DNA of 64,000 bases from CAVZYN01 sp963779515. GTDB lineage: Bacteria > Pseudomonadota > Alphaproteobacteria > Rhizobiales > Hyphomicrobiaceae. Within the stretch, counting starts at the first letter, position 1. Every line of letters begins with the position of its first letter. Location: the NCBI GenBank assembly GCA_963779515.1, contig CAVZYN010000001.1, positions 868,001 to 932,000 on the forward strand. The letters are read 5' to 3'. The position numbers were made by a program, and so were the translations under genes. Positions 35,339-44,797 of the stretch are shown piece by piece. Under the pieces are notes generated by a model, which saw nothing but the letters and a program-made list of their open reading frames with translations, made no database searches and was not told where the DNA came from.

Positions 35339-36829
35339 TCATTCCTGAGCGTCTGACACGAATCGGTCGAGCAAGCGCACCCCCCAGCCCGAAGCCCAGC
35401 CTTGGCTGATCTCGCTCTTGTTCGAGTCCATGGCCGTGCCGGCGACGTCCAGATGCGCCCAGGGCGTATCCTTGATGAAACGCTGGATGAATTGCGCGGC
35501 GGTGATGGCGCCACCGAAGCGGCCACCGATGTTTTTCATGTCCGCGTTCTTGCTGTCGATCAGCTTGTCGTAGGCTTTGGCGAGTGGCATGCGCCAAACT
35601 TTTTCGCCCGTCGCCTCGCCTGCCTTGAAAAGGTCGGCCGCCAGTTTATCGTCGTTGGAAAAGAGCCCGGCGTACTCCTTGCCGAGGGCCACCATGATCG
35701 CGCCCGTGAGGGTGGCGAGATCGACGATCAGGCGCGGCTTGAAGCGCTCCTGCGCATACCAGAGGACGTCGGCCAGGACCAGGCGGCCCTCGGCGTCGGT
35801 ATTCAGGATTTCAATCGTCTGTCCCGACATGGATTTGACGATGTCTCCGGGGCGCTGCGCGTTACCAGAGGGCATGTTCTCGACAAGCCCGATGAGGCCA
35901 ATGGCGTTGACGGGGGCCTTGCGCTTTGCGAGCGCCAGCATCAGTCCGCTGACGCAAGCCGCCCCTCCCATGTCGCCCTTCATGTCCTCCATGCCGGCGG
36001 CAGGTTTCATCGAAATGCCGCCCGTGTCGAAGACGACGCCCTTGCCGACAAAGCACAGCGGTTTGGTGCGCTTGGATTTGGCGCCGTGCCATTGCATGAC
36101 GACGACGCGGGACGGCCGGACGCTGCCTTGTCCGACGCCGAGAAGTGCCCGCATGCCAAGGGTTTCGAGCTGTTCGTGGCCGAGCACCTCGATCTCGAGC
36201 CCCGCCGACGAAATCTCGGCGACGCGCTCGGCAAACTCCACAGGACCGAGCGCGTTGGCCGGTTCGTTGACAAGGTCGCGCGCCAGGAACACGCCTTCGG
36301 CGACTGCCTTGCGGGCGGCGAAGGCTTCGGCGACCGCTTCGGGCTTGGCGCAATGGACGATCAGCGTTTTGAGCTCCCCTGCCCCGTTCTCATCGGCCGG
36401 CCGGGTCAAGTATTTGCGAAAGCTATAACTGCGCAGCAGCGCGCCGTAGGCGAGGTCGGCGGCGAGGTCCTGTGGAGAGACCTTGCCGGTGTCTGCAAGC
36501 TCGGCGATCAGGTGCGCGGTCGTGCATTTGCGCGCGCTGATCTGGGCCATGACGTAGCCGCCGAGCTGGACGCGATCGTGATCCTCAAGGTCGGCGCCGG
36601 CGCCGACCACGATCAGGCGGTTTGCCTCGATGCCCTGTGGCGCCAAGATTTCAAAGGTTGACTTGGCTTTCCCCTTGAAACTGGCGGCGGCTGCGGCGCG
36701 CTGCACTGTGCCGTTGGTTTTGCGATCGATGTCACGGCCGTGGCTGCTGAGGCTCGCGTCTGGCCCGGCGAGGATCACGGTCGCGGCGGCAGGGGCTGTC
36801 GACAGTGAAACGAAGCGGATTTCGAGCAT
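35339..36829 (-). CDS. pepA: Leucyl aminopeptidase
   Basis: Cytosolic M17 zinc/manganese aminopeptidase, 496 aa. The N-terminal macro-like domain covers about residues 1-170. The catalytic domain has VGKGVVFDTGGISMKP with the metal-binding Lys and Asp, MKGDMGGAA, and the family signature NTDAEGRLVLAD. RFGGAITAAQFIQRF and WAHLDVAGTAM are near the C terminus. Length and motifs are complete. In alphaproteobacteria pepA is often next to lptF-lptG, and here it diverges from lptF with a 245-base gap. Confidence 0.96.
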   Translation of the reverse strand: MLEIRFVSLSTAPAAATVILAGPDASLSSHGRDIDRKTNGTVQRAAAAASFKGKAKSTFEILAPQGIEANRLIVVGAGADLEDHDRVQLGGYVMAQISARKCTTAHLIAELADTGKVSPQDLAADLAYGALLRSYSFRKYLTRPADENGAGELKTLIVHCAKPEAVAEAFAARKAVAEGVFLARDLVNEPANALGPVEFAERVAEISSAGLEIEVLGHEQLETLGMRALLGVGQGSVRPSRVVVMQWHGAKSKRTKPLCFVGKGVVFDTGGISMKPAAGMEDMKGDMGGAACVSGLMLALAKRKAPVNAIGLIGLVENMPSGNAQRPGDIVKSMSGQTIEILNTDAEGRLVLADVLWYAQERFKPRLIVDLATLTGAIMVALGKEYAGLFSNDDKLAADLFKAGEATGEKVWRMPLAKAYDKLIDSKNADMKNIGGRFGGAITAAQFIQRFIKDTPWAHLDVAGTAMDSNKSEISQGWASGWGVRLLDRFVSDAQE

Positions 36830-37074
36830 GGCTGGTCCGGACTATGGCGCGCTACACCGGACGAGGGTCCCAGACCTTGCGGCCGAGCCCAGACCCAGTG
36901 GCGATGGCGGGAGGGTGTGGAGCAGAATACCGTTTGGCGTCCGAGACGCAAACGCGCATTCGTGCGCACACCCCGCTGGTTGTGTATAGCCGCCCCCCGC
37001 GCCGAGCCACCTTTCCGCCACCATGCTATGGGACCCGGAAGAAACGGGGATTTAAGATCCAGAATGGGTCAGGG

Positions 37075-38274
37075 ATGAAGTTGGTCGGGCGGTACGTCTT
37101 CAGACAGGCTGCGGGTGCGATGCTGTTGATCCTCCTCTCCTTGACGGGAGTGACGTGGATCGCGGTCGCCTTGCGCCAGCTCGATGTCGTGACCGGGCAA
37201 GGCCAGACCACCCGAACGTTCATCGCCATGACAACGCTGGCGCTGCCGAGCCTCATGGCATTGATTGCGCCGATCGCCCTGCTGATCGCGGCCATCCATC
37301 TGCTCAACCGGCTGAATGCGGACAGTGAGCTGATCGTGCTGACGGCCGGTGGAGCGCCGGTGTGGACCGTGCTGAGGCCCCTGCTCCTGCTCGCAACCAT
37401 CGTTTCGTGCACGCTTGCAACAGTGAACCACTGGGTGGCGCCCTGGAGCCAGCGACGGCTGCTGGAACTCGCCGCGGAGGTGCGCGCCGACCTCTTCACG
37501 CAGGTGTTGCAACCGGGAAAATTCACGGCGGCGGAACCCAACGTCACCTTGCATATCCGCGACCGCACCCTGAAGGGCGAATTGCTCGGGCTCCTGATGC
37601 ATGACGCGCGTGATCCGAAGACCGTGTCGTCCTATCTCTCGGAGACCGGGCATCTGGTGAAGCAGGGCGATACGACGTACCTGCTGATGGAAAAGGGGCA
37701 TATTGTCCGGCGCGCCGAAGACAACCGGGCAGCGGAAATCATTGCGTTTGAACGCTATGCCGTGGACTTGAAGCGCTTCGAGCAGAAGGAGGCGTCGCAG
37801 CAGCAGACGCGTCCGCGCGAGCGCTACACCAGCGAACTGATGTATCCCCCGCCCAACGATTTCATGATGGCGAACCATCCGCAGCGCTACATCGCGGAAT
37901 TGCATGAGCGGTTCGCCTCTCCGCTCTATCCGTTCGCATTCGTGCTCATTGCGATCGCAGCCGTGGGGCAGGCGCGGACAACGCGGCAAAATCGCATCAA
38001 GAGCGTGGTTCTGGCGTTCACGGTTGGGGCGGCGTTGCGCTTGGCGGGCATCGGCGGAACCAACCTCGTCGTTCTCAATCCGACGCGGGCGCCCCTGCTC
38101 TACCTCATACCCACTATTGCGGCTCTGATGGCGATCACCATAACCATCTGGAACCTCAGCCCGCGGCCCACCCCGCGCCTCATCACTGCGATCGGCGCGT
38201 ACCAGCGGCGCATAGCGAGTGCCCTCCCCTCGTTCCGGCGGTCGTCGGCCGTTACGGCCAGCGTGGCGAGGTAG
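37075..38274 (+). CDS. lptF: LPS export permease LptF
   Basis: Inner-membrane subunit of the LptB2FG ABC transporter that extracts LPS for transport to the outer membrane. The 399-aa YjgP/YjgQ-family protein has three N-terminal helices (about 10-35, 50-80, 95-115), a periplasmic beta-jellyroll domain (about 130-280, including TLHIRDRTLKGELLGLLMHD), and three C-terminal helices. The start MKLVGRYVFRQAAG is typical. The frame is open further upstream, but that part does not look like LptF. Two bases separate it from lptG. Confidence 0.93.
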   Translation: MKLVGRYVFRQAAGAMLLILLSLTGVTWIAVALRQLDVVTGQGQTTRTFIAMTTLALPSLMALIAPIALLIAAIHLLNRLNADSELIVLTAGGAPVWTVLRPLLLLATIVSCTLATVNHWVAPWSQRRLLELAAEVRADLFTQVLQPGKFTAAEPNVTLHIRDRTLKGELLGLLMHDARDPKTVSSYLSETGHLVKQGDTTYLLMEKGHIVRRAEDNRAAEIIAFERYAVDLKRFEQKEASQQQTRPRERYTSELMYPPPNDFMMANHPQRYIAELHERFASPLYPFAFVLIAIAAVGQARTTRQNRIKSVVLAFTVGAALRLAGIGGTNLVVLNPTRAPLLYLIPTIAALMAITITIWNLSPRPTPRLITAIGAYQRRIASALPSFRRSSAVTASVAR

Positions 38275-38276
38275 AT

Positions 38277-39371
38277 ATGTTCATGGGACGCTCGCTCCGG
38301 CGCTATATCGCCAAACGGTTCGTGGTCTCGATCCTGTCCGCGTTCGCCGTCTGCATGTTGTTGATCTTCATGATCGACTTCATCGAGTTGCTGCGCCAAG
38401 CACGCCGCACCCAGCAAATGACGACCGGCCAATTGGCCTTGATCACGCTTTTGCGGCTGCCGTTCTTTTCGGAGATTCTGTTGCCGTTTGCGACCCTCGT
38501 CGGGGGCATGGGCGCACTGATGAGTTTCAGCCGGAAATCGGAGTTGGCGATCATGCGTGCCGGTGGCATGTCGGTTTGGCAGTTCATTCGGCCCGGATTG
38601 ACCGTGGCAGCTGTCCTCGGTGTGTTCAGCAGCTTCGTCTTCAATCCGCTGGCGGCCATGGCCCGCATCGACGCCGAACGCCGGGTTGCCGAAGCGCTCG
38701 GCAAAGAGGCCAACGTGCTGCAGAGCTTCGGCAGCACGTCCTGGCTCCGCCAGGATGGGCCCGATGGCCCCTCGGTGATGAACGCCAAGGCTGTCGCCAA
38801 CAAGGGGACCACACTGGTCGGCGTGACCGTCTTTCAATTTGATGCCAGCGGGCGGTTCCTGGAAAGGATCGACGCAGACAGGGCAACCCTCGATCTCGGT
38901 CAATGGGCGTTGACCAAGGCATGGGTCGCACGGCCGGGCCGGGAACCCGAGCTGTTCGACACGTATACCGTGAGCACGGCGCTCGATGTCGATCGGGTCA
39001 AGGATGCGCTCGAGGCGGACATCGCCATGTCGTTCTGGGAACTGCCCGGCGTCATTGAAACTGCGGAGAAATCCAGCCTGCCGAGCACGCGATATCGGGT
39101 GCAGTACGAACTGCTGTTGGCGCGGCCCATGCTCTTGATGGTGATGGTCCTTTTGGCCGCCACTGTGTCTTTGCGGTCCTTCCGCCAGGGAGGGGTCCAG
39201 ACTATGGTCCTGCTCGGGGTTGTAGGGGGAGTAGGATTCTTCCTTTTGACCGAGGTTTCGCGGCAGATCGGCACCGCCGGGCTGATCGCGCCGTCTCTGT
39301 CCGTCTGGTTCCCATTGGGACTGGCGACCTGCGTATCTTTAGCGGTGCTGTTGCACCAGGAGGACGGCTGA
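38277..39371 (+). CDS. lptG: LPS export permease LptG
   Basis: Second permease of LptB2FG, 364 aa. It starts MFMGRSLRRYIAKRFV, has helices at about 15-40, 60-90 and 100-125, and a periplasmic domain (about 130-270). C-terminal helices (about 285-360) include MLLMVMVLLAATVSLR and FFLLTEVSRQIGTAG. An ATG two codons later is also possible. Its stop directly precedes the lptD start codons, so lptF-lptG-lptD form a tight operon for LPS transport. Confidence 0.94.
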   Translation: MFMGRSLRRYIAKRFVVSILSAFAVCMLLIFMIDFIELLRQARRTQQMTTGQLALITLLRLPFFSEILLPFATLVGGMGALMSFSRKSELAIMRAGGMSVWQFIRPGLTVAAVLGVFSSFVFNPLAAMARIDAERRVAEALGKEANVLQSFGSTSWLRQDGPDGPSVMNAKAVANKGTTLVGVTVFQFDASGRFLERIDADRATLDLGQWALTKAWVARPGREPELFDTYTVSTALDVDRVKDALEADIAMSFWELPGVIETAEKSSLPSTRYRVQYELLLARPMLLMVMVLLAATVSLRSFRQGGVQTMVLLGVVGGVGFFLLTEVSRQIGTAGLIAPSLSVWFPLGLATCVSLAVLLHQEDG

Positions 39372-39374
39372 GTG

Positions 39375-41756
39375 ATGCGTCGAGCGCGGATACCGCACAC
39401 CAAGTGCGGACAGTCGCGCGTCTGCAGTGACGGACAACCGTCGCTGCAGCGGACGGGAGCGCTTGTCGCGACGTTCGGGCTCGTACTCGCACTGACTTTG
39501 ACCGGCACGCAGCACGCTGTAGCGCAGGACCCGAGCCTCAGTGGTCCTGGCAGTAGCCAGAGGGTCTTCCAGAAACCGCAAGGCGGGATTTTCGGTACCG
39601 CGCCCAAAGTCGATCAAGCGGCGCCACTGAACATGGAAGCCGATCAGCTCGTCTATGACACCAAGAACAATCGTGTCGTCGCGCGCGGCAACGTCCAGCT
39701 CTTCTTCAACAACTTCGTCCTCACTGCGGATCAGGTGATCTACGATCAGTCTGGCAACAAACTGATCGCGGAAGGCAATGCGCAGCTCAAAGATCCCAAC
39801 GGCAACATCACGCGCGGCGAGCGGATCGAGGCGACCGACGATTTCCGCGATGCGTTCGTGCAGAAGCTGTCGGTGATCACGCGGGAAGATTCACGCTTCG
39901 CCGCCCAGAGCGCGACGCGGCGTGACGGCAACGTCACTGAATTCGACAAGGGCAAGTTCACGCCCTGCAAGAACGATCCCGGAAAGTCGCCGCTCTGGTG
40001 CATCAGTGCCCAGCGCATCACGCACGATCAGGGCAAGGCGACGATCAGCTATCAAGACGCGCAGTTCGAACTGTTCGGCGTTCCGGTCTTCTGGCTCCCC
40101 TATTTCCAGCACGCGGACCCGTCGGTGAAGCGGCGCTCGGGCTTTCTGGCACCCTCCATCTCGCACTCGACCGACCTCGGATTTGGTCTCGAAGTGCCGT
40201 ACTACTTCGCGCTCGCGCAGAACTACGATTTCACGTTCAATCCCGTTTATCACTCCAAGCAGGGCGCCCTCTGGCAGGGCACCTGGCGGCACCGGCTCGC
40301 CGATGGCGAGTACAGTATCAGAGGCGCGGCCATCGATCAGGATGGCGGCAAACTCCCCAACAGCGTCTCGGCCGACAATCGCGCTGATCTGGACGGCTGG
40401 CGCGGGACCATCGAGACCCGCGGCGTGTTCTCGCTGTCGTCTTGGTGGAAGTATGGGTGGAACGTCACACTCGAGAGCGACGACAGCTTCCGGCGGTTCT
40501 ACAAGTTCGACAGCGTTCTGCAGACCGATCGCGTGAACAACGCGTTCCTGGTGGGGCAGAGCGAGCGGAATTATTTCGCGACGAACTTCTATCATTTCGG
40601 CGGATTGCTGCTGAACGACACCAACACATCGGGCTCGCGGGTTCATCCCGTCATCGATTATAACTACATCTGGGGTGCGCCGATCGCCGGCGGTGAATTG
40701 AGCTTCAACGGCCACGCTCGCTCGATGTCGCGGCGAAGTGTCGAGACCGACCCGGGCACCGACACGACACACGCCGTCGCGGAAGTCAGCTGGCGCCGCA
40801 AATTCGTCGATGCGGTCGGACAATTGTGGACGCCATTCGCGCATGCGCGCGGCGATGTCTATGGCTATCAGAATGCGCGCAATCCAGACAACGTCGCGCT
40901 GGCACAGGCCGACGACACCGTCACGCGTGGATTTGGCGCGGTCGGATTGAACTATTCGTATCCGCTGGTGGCGCACACCGGCACCGCCTCGCACATCCTC
41001 GAGCCGACGGCGCAGATCATCGCGCGGCCGAACCGGGTGGATCAGCGCCGCCTGCCGAACGAAGATGCCAAGAGCATCAACTACGACGACACACTGCTGT
41101 TCGACATCGACAAGTTCTCGGGCTTCGACCGGCTCGAAACCGGCACCCGCGCCAACGTCGGACTGCAGTACACCTTCCAAGCCAACACCGGGTTGCATAC
41201 ACGCCTGGTGTTCGGGCAGAGCTTCCATCTCGCTGGCGAAAACGCGTTCGCCAATCCGGGCTTCGACCCATCGACATCAACCGGTGCGCTCGCCAACCCG
41301 CGCGACAGCTTCTCGCGCTTCTCGGGCCTCGAAACAAAAAGTGCCGACTATGTCGCTGGCCTCTACATGTCGCCGTTCGCCGGCCTCGCCTTGATCGCGC
41401 AAGGCCGCTTCGACGAGAAGGATTTCGGGCTGCGGCGCCAGGACACGATGGTGACCGCCAGCTACGGACCGGTTTCGACCGCGATCTCCTATTCGTATGC
41501 GCGCGCCGAGCCGGGCTTCACCACGCTCGACAGCCAGCAGGATATCCTCCTGAGCGGCGCGCTACGCCTGACCGATCATTGGACGCTGCTCGGATCGCTC
41601 CGGTACGACATCGACAGCAAACAGCGGATCCAGGACTCGATCGGACTGCGTTACGCCGACGAATGCTTTGTGCTGACGGCGAATTATCAGGAATCGTTCG
41701 TCGAGAACCAATCGCTGCGACATCAAGCCCGATCGGACGGTCATGCTCCGGTTTGA
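39375..41756 (+). CDS. lptD: LPS assembly protein LptD (C terminus frameshifted)
   Basis: Outer-membrane barrel that, with LptE, inserts LPS into the outer leaflet. It has a signal peptide (to about residue 50, TQHAVAQ), an OstA/LptA-like N-terminal domain (MEADQLVYDTKNNRVVARGNVQLFF) and a long beta-barrel with CFVLTANYQESFVENQSL near the end. The reading frame then gives an unrelated tail (RHQARSDGHAPV) and stops at 41756. Skipping one base at about 41718 would continue DIKPDRTVMLRFELKHLGG to a stop at 41835, the expected last barrel strand. AGGAGG at 39358-39363 serves ATG 39375 or GTG 39372. Confidence 0.9.
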   Translation: MRRARIPHTKCGQSRVCSDGQPSLQRTGALVATFGLVLALTLTGTQHAVAQDPSLSGPGSSQRVFQKPQGGIFGTAPKVDQAAPLNMEADQLVYDTKNNRVVARGNVQLFFNNFVLTADQVIYDQSGNKLIAEGNAQLKDPNGNITRGERIEATDDFRDAFVQKLSVITREDSRFAAQSATRRDGNVTEFDKGKFTPCKNDPGKSPLWCISAQRITHDQGKATISYQDAQFELFGVPVFWLPYFQHADPSVKRRSGFLAPSISHSTDLGFGLEVPYYFALAQNYDFTFNPVYHSKQGALWQGTWRHRLADGEYSIRGAAIDQDGGKLPNSVSADNRADLDGWRGTIETRGVFSLSSWWKYGWNVTLESDDSFRRFYKFDSVLQTDRVNNAFLVGQSERNYFATNFYHFGGLLLNDTNTSGSRVHPVIDYNYIWGAPIAGGELSFNGHARSMSRRSVETDPGTDTTHAVAEVSWRRKFVDAVGQLWTPFAHARGDVYGYQNARNPDNVALAQADDTVTRGFGAVGLNYSYPLVAHTGTASHILEPTAQIIARPNRVDQRRLPNEDAKSINYDDTLLFDIDKFSGFDRLETGTRANVGLQYTFQANTGLHTRLVFGQSFHLAGENAFANPGFDPSTSTGALANPRDSFSRFSGLETKSADYVAGLYMSPFAGLALIAQGRFDEKDFGLRRQDTMVTASYGPVSTAISYSYARAEPGFTTLDSQQDILLSGALRLTDHWTLLGSLRYDIDSKQRIQDSIGLRYADECFVLTANYQESFVENQSLRHQARSDGHAPV

Positions 41757-41835
41757 ACTGAAGCACTTGGGTGGCTTCAACTATCAGACCAACGCCCTGA
41801 CGGCGCCCTGGGAAAACCAGACCCGGCCGCAATGA
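41719..41835 (+). other. lptD: Out-of-frame 3' end of lptD
   Basis: In the +1 frame relative to lptD this stretch encodes about 38 residues, beginning DIKPDRTVMLRFELKHLGG and ending at TGA 41833-41835. It alternates like a closing barrel strand (VMLRFELKHLGGFNYQ). It has no start of its own and only makes sense as the lost C terminus of LptD. Confidence 0.75.
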
Positions 41836-41957
41836 TGCCGCTTGCGTGAAACCAGGGCGTTGCCGTGTTTTGGTTGCAATCCCCTGTTGATAATCGCCAC
41901 GGCTGAGCCGGGCCGCGGGTACAGTCACGAGAGCCGAATCAACGGCGACGGGTCGAT

Positions 41958-43232
41958 ATGATGCGCCTCTTTCGTCATAGGGTTTTCTGCTCCGCCGTCG
42001 TGGCCGTGTCGCCGTGGCTGTTGGCAATGCCGGCCTATGCGCAGGGCTTCGTGCTGGTTCCGGGACCGGGCAGTTTCCCACCGCCGCCGCAGGCCGCGCC
42101 GCAGCCTCCACCGGCGGCCGCCGCACCTGCCCCGAAGCCGAAACCGAAAGTCGCGGCAAAACCAGCCGCACCTGCGGCGCCGGCGGTACCGGCAAAATCG
42201 ATCGTGGCGCTCGTCAACGACGAACCCGTCACCGGCTTCGAGGTGGATCAGCGCGCCCGCATGGCGGCGCTGCAGGCCAACGTCGGCGCCAAGGCGCAGG
42301 AGAGCTTCAAGCAACTCATTCAGCGCGACAGCACGAACACGCAGCTGCGGGCCATTCTCGAAGACACGATCGCGAAGAACCAGGGCAAGACACGCGAGCA
42401 GGTCATTGCGATCTTCGAGGAACGCAAGAAGCAGTTTGCCTTGGGGCTGCAGAAGCAGGCGCTGGAAGGTGCGCGCGCGTCGATGGTGCCCCAGTTCCGC
42501 AAGCAGGCCATCGAGGAGCTGGTCGAAGAGCGCCTGAAGTTGCAGGAAGCGCGCAAGGTCGGTGTCGAGATCAGCGATGACGATACCGCGCGGATCATCA
42601 AGGGGATCGCGGCGCAGAACAAGATGACGGAGCAGCAGTTCGCCGATCACATCAAAGGGCTCGGCGGCGATATAAGCACGATGAAGGCGCGGTTCGCGGC
42701 GAACATTGCGTGGCGCGAGGTGATCCGCCGGCGTTTTGCGGCGCAGATCTCGGTGAACCAGCGCGACGTCGAAAAGTTGCTCGCGTCCACGACGACAGGC
42801 GAGGACACGGTCGAGCTGCAAGTGCAGCGCATCACATTGTCGATCCCAGGCGCACTCGACCAGACCGCACTCGCCAAACGGAATGCGGAGGCGGACCAGA
42901 TGCGGCGCCGGTTCGGCGGCTGCAAGTCGATTCCCACAGCGACACAAGGCATGGCGAACACCAAGGTCGACACCCTGAACTACATCGCGCCAAGCTCCGT
43001 GCCGGAGCCGACGCGGACATTGTTGCTGTCTGCCAAGGATGGCGAAATGCTGCCGCCGACGGCATCGGCGAGCGGCGTCGAAGTGTTCGTCGTCTGCGGC
43101 CGCCGCGCCATCAAGGCCGACGACAAGAAGCGCGAGAAGGCCACCGAGGAGCTGCAGCAGCAGGAGTTCGAGGTGATGGCCAAGAAGCACCTGCGCGACA
43201 TCAAGCAGGACGCGCTCATCGAGTACCGATGA
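41958..43232 (+). CDS. surA: SurA-like periplasmic chaperone / peptidyl-prolyl isomerase
   Basis: Helps fold outer-membrane proteins such as LptD. The 424-aa product has a signal peptide (about 1-28, LAMPAYAQG) and a Pro/Ala-rich linker (about 35-80). A SurA N-terminal domain follows (SIVALVNDEPVTGFEVDQRARM, then helices through EELVEERLKLQEARKVGVEIS). After it comes one degenerate parvulin-type domain (VELQVQRITLSI ... GEMLPPTASASGVEVFVVC). Escherichia coli SurA has two parvulin domains, so this is a shorter alphaproteobacterial form. It lies between lptD and rsmA; pdxA, often found here, is missing. Confidence 0.85.
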   Translation: MMRLFRHRVFCSAVVAVSPWLLAMPAYAQGFVLVPGPGSFPPPPQAAPQPPPAAAAPAPKPKPKVAAKPAAPAAPAVPAKSIVALVNDEPVTGFEVDQRARMAALQANVGAKAQESFKQLIQRDSTNTQLRAILEDTIAKNQGKTREQVIAIFEERKKQFALGLQKQALEGARASMVPQFRKQAIEELVEERLKLQEARKVGVEISDDDTARIIKGIAAQNKMTEQQFADHIKGLGGDISTMKARFAANIAWREVIRRRFAAQISVNQRDVEKLLASTTTGEDTVELQVQRITLSIPGALDQTALAKRNAEADQMRRRFGGCKSIPTATQGMANTKVDTLNYIAPSSVPEPTRTLLLSAKDGEMLPPTASASGVEVFVVCGRRAIKADDKKREKATEELQQQEFEVMAKKHLRDIKQDALIEYR

Positions 43233-43257
43233 TGGCGCCTGTTCCGATGGTGCGCTT

Positions 43258-44139
43258 GTGACCACGGGGCCCAGGAGCGGGGCGAGCCCTGACGGTTTGC
43301 CGCCGCTGCGCGACGTCATTCGCGAAGCGGAATTGGCGGCCGACAAACGGCTCGGCCAGAACTTCATTCTCGATTTCAATATCACGCGCCGGATCGCGCG
43401 CGCCGCGGGGCCGCTCGAAGGCAAAACCATCATCGAAATTGGACCGGGGCCGGGCGGCCTGACCCGGGCGCTTCTGATGGAGGGCGCGGCCCGGGTGGTG
43501 GCGATCGAGCGCGATCAACGCTGCAGGCCCGTGCTCGACGCGATCAGCGCACACTATCCCGGACGGCTCGCAGTGCACTTCGGGGATGCGCTTGCCCAGC
43601 GCTGGGACGAGCTTGTGCCCAAAGCCGAAGGGCGTCCCATCATCGCGGCCAATCTGCCCTACAATATCGCGACGGTGCTGTTGATCGGATGGCTCGAAAC
43701 GGAGCCCTGGCCGCCGTGGTACGAGCGAATGGTGCTGATGTTTCAGAAAGAGGTTGCCGAGCGCATTGTCGCGGAGCCCGGTAGCAAGGCGTATGGGCGC
43801 CTGGCGGTAATCTCGCAATGGCGGTGTGAGCCGCGTCTGCTCTTCACGTTGCCGCCGGAGGCGTTCACGCCGCCGCCTAAAGTTGCATCGGCTGTGGTGG
43901 AGTTTCGCCCGCGCGCAGCCCCCTCCCCTGCCTGTTCGGTGACGACGTTGGGGCGCGTCACGGGGGCAGCCTTCGGCCAGCGCCGCAAGATGCTGCGCCA
44001 GAGCCTCAAATCGCTGACGCCATTTCCGGAACTCCTGCTCGATCGGGCTGGAATCGACCCGACCCGGCGCGGCGAGACCTTGAGCGTCGCAGAGTTCGCG
44101 ACGCTCGCCCAGATTTTCGATGGCCCTAAAGGGTCTTGA
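43258..44139 (+). CDS. rsmA: 16S rRNA dimethyladenosine transferase (KsgA/RsmA)
   Basis: Dimethylates two adjacent adenines in the 3'-terminal helix of 16S rRNA with SAM. The 293-aa protein has LGQNFILDFNITRRIARA, SAM motif I EIGPGPGGLTRALL and the catalytic motif IAANLPYNIATVLL. The C-terminal domain includes FGQRRKMLRQSLK. The start is GTG at 43258; no closer ATG in frame is available. Its last 14 bases overlap the 3' end of the convergent gmk gene. Confidence 0.94.
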   Translation: MTTGPRSGASPDGLPPLRDVIREAELAADKRLGQNFILDFNITRRIARAAGPLEGKTIIEIGPGPGGLTRALLMEGAARVVAIERDQRCRPVLDAISAHYPGRLAVHFGDALAQRWDELVPKAEGRPIIAANLPYNIATVLLIGWLETEPWPPWYERMVLMFQKEVAERIVAEPGSKAYGRLAVISQWRCEPRLLFTLPPEAFTPPPKVASAVVEFRPRAAPSPACSVTTLGRVTGAAFGQRRKMLRQSLKSLTPFPELLLDRAGIDPTRRGETLSVAEFATLAQIFDGPKGS

Positions 44140-44797
44140 GTAATCCGGCAACGAAAGGCTCGAGGCCGCGCTGACGCCCCCGCCGCAAGCGTTCGGCGGC
44201 AAGGATCGCCTGCAAGCTTGCGAGGCTGCGGCCCAAGTCGTCGTTGACGATGACGTAGTCGTACTCCGGCCAGTGACTGATCTCGCCCGCGGCCTTGGCC
44301 ATACGCCGCGCCACGACGTCAGGTGGATCTTGATTGCGCGCGGTGAGACGCGCCTCGAGCGTCTTGGAGTCGGGCGGCAGGATGAACACACGTACGAGAT
44401 CGTCCGGCAGCTTCTGGTGCAGCTGTTGCGTCCCCTGCCAGTCGATATCGAACAGAACGTCGCGCCCGCCGTCGAGCGCCTGCACGACGGGTCCACGCGG
44501 CGTCGCGTAATGATGATCAAAAACGAAGGCCCATTCGAGCAGCTCGCCGCCGTCACGCCGCCGTGCGAATTCGGCGTCATCGAGGAACGTGTAGTCGCGG
44601 CCATCGACCTCGCCGGAGCGCGGCTTACGTGTGGTGACCGACACCGACATGGTGATGTTGGGATCGCCGGCGAGCAGCATCCGCGACAGCGTGGTCTTGC
44701 CCGCGCCCGACGGAGACGACAGGACGAAAAGGAGGCCGCGGCGGGGGATGCTGACGGGGGCTTGGGTCATCGGCGTCTTGCGGAGAGTTGTCATCAT
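44126..44797 (-). CDS. gmk: Guanylate kinase
   Basis: Phosphorylates GMP to GDP. The 223-aa protein has the P-loop LSSPSGAGKTTLSRML, the GMP-binding SVSVTTRKPRSGEVDGRDYTF, and DIDWQGTQQL. The ATG at 44797 overlaps the yicC stop (ATGA), which indicates coupling; an ATG at 44770 would trim nine residues. The yicC-gmk pair is a widespread arrangement. Confidence 0.95.
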   Translation of the reverse strand: MMTTLRKTPMTQAPVSIPRRGLLFVLSSPSGAGKTTLSRMLLAGDPNITMSVSVTTRKPRSGEVDGRDYTFLDDAEFARRRDGGELLEWAFVFDHHYATPRGPVVQALDGGRDVLFDIDWQGTQQLHQKLPDDLVRVFILPPDSKTLEARLTARNQDPPDVVARRMAKAAGEISHWPEYDYVIVNDDLGRSLASLQAILAAERLRRGRQRGLEPFVAGLLKTL

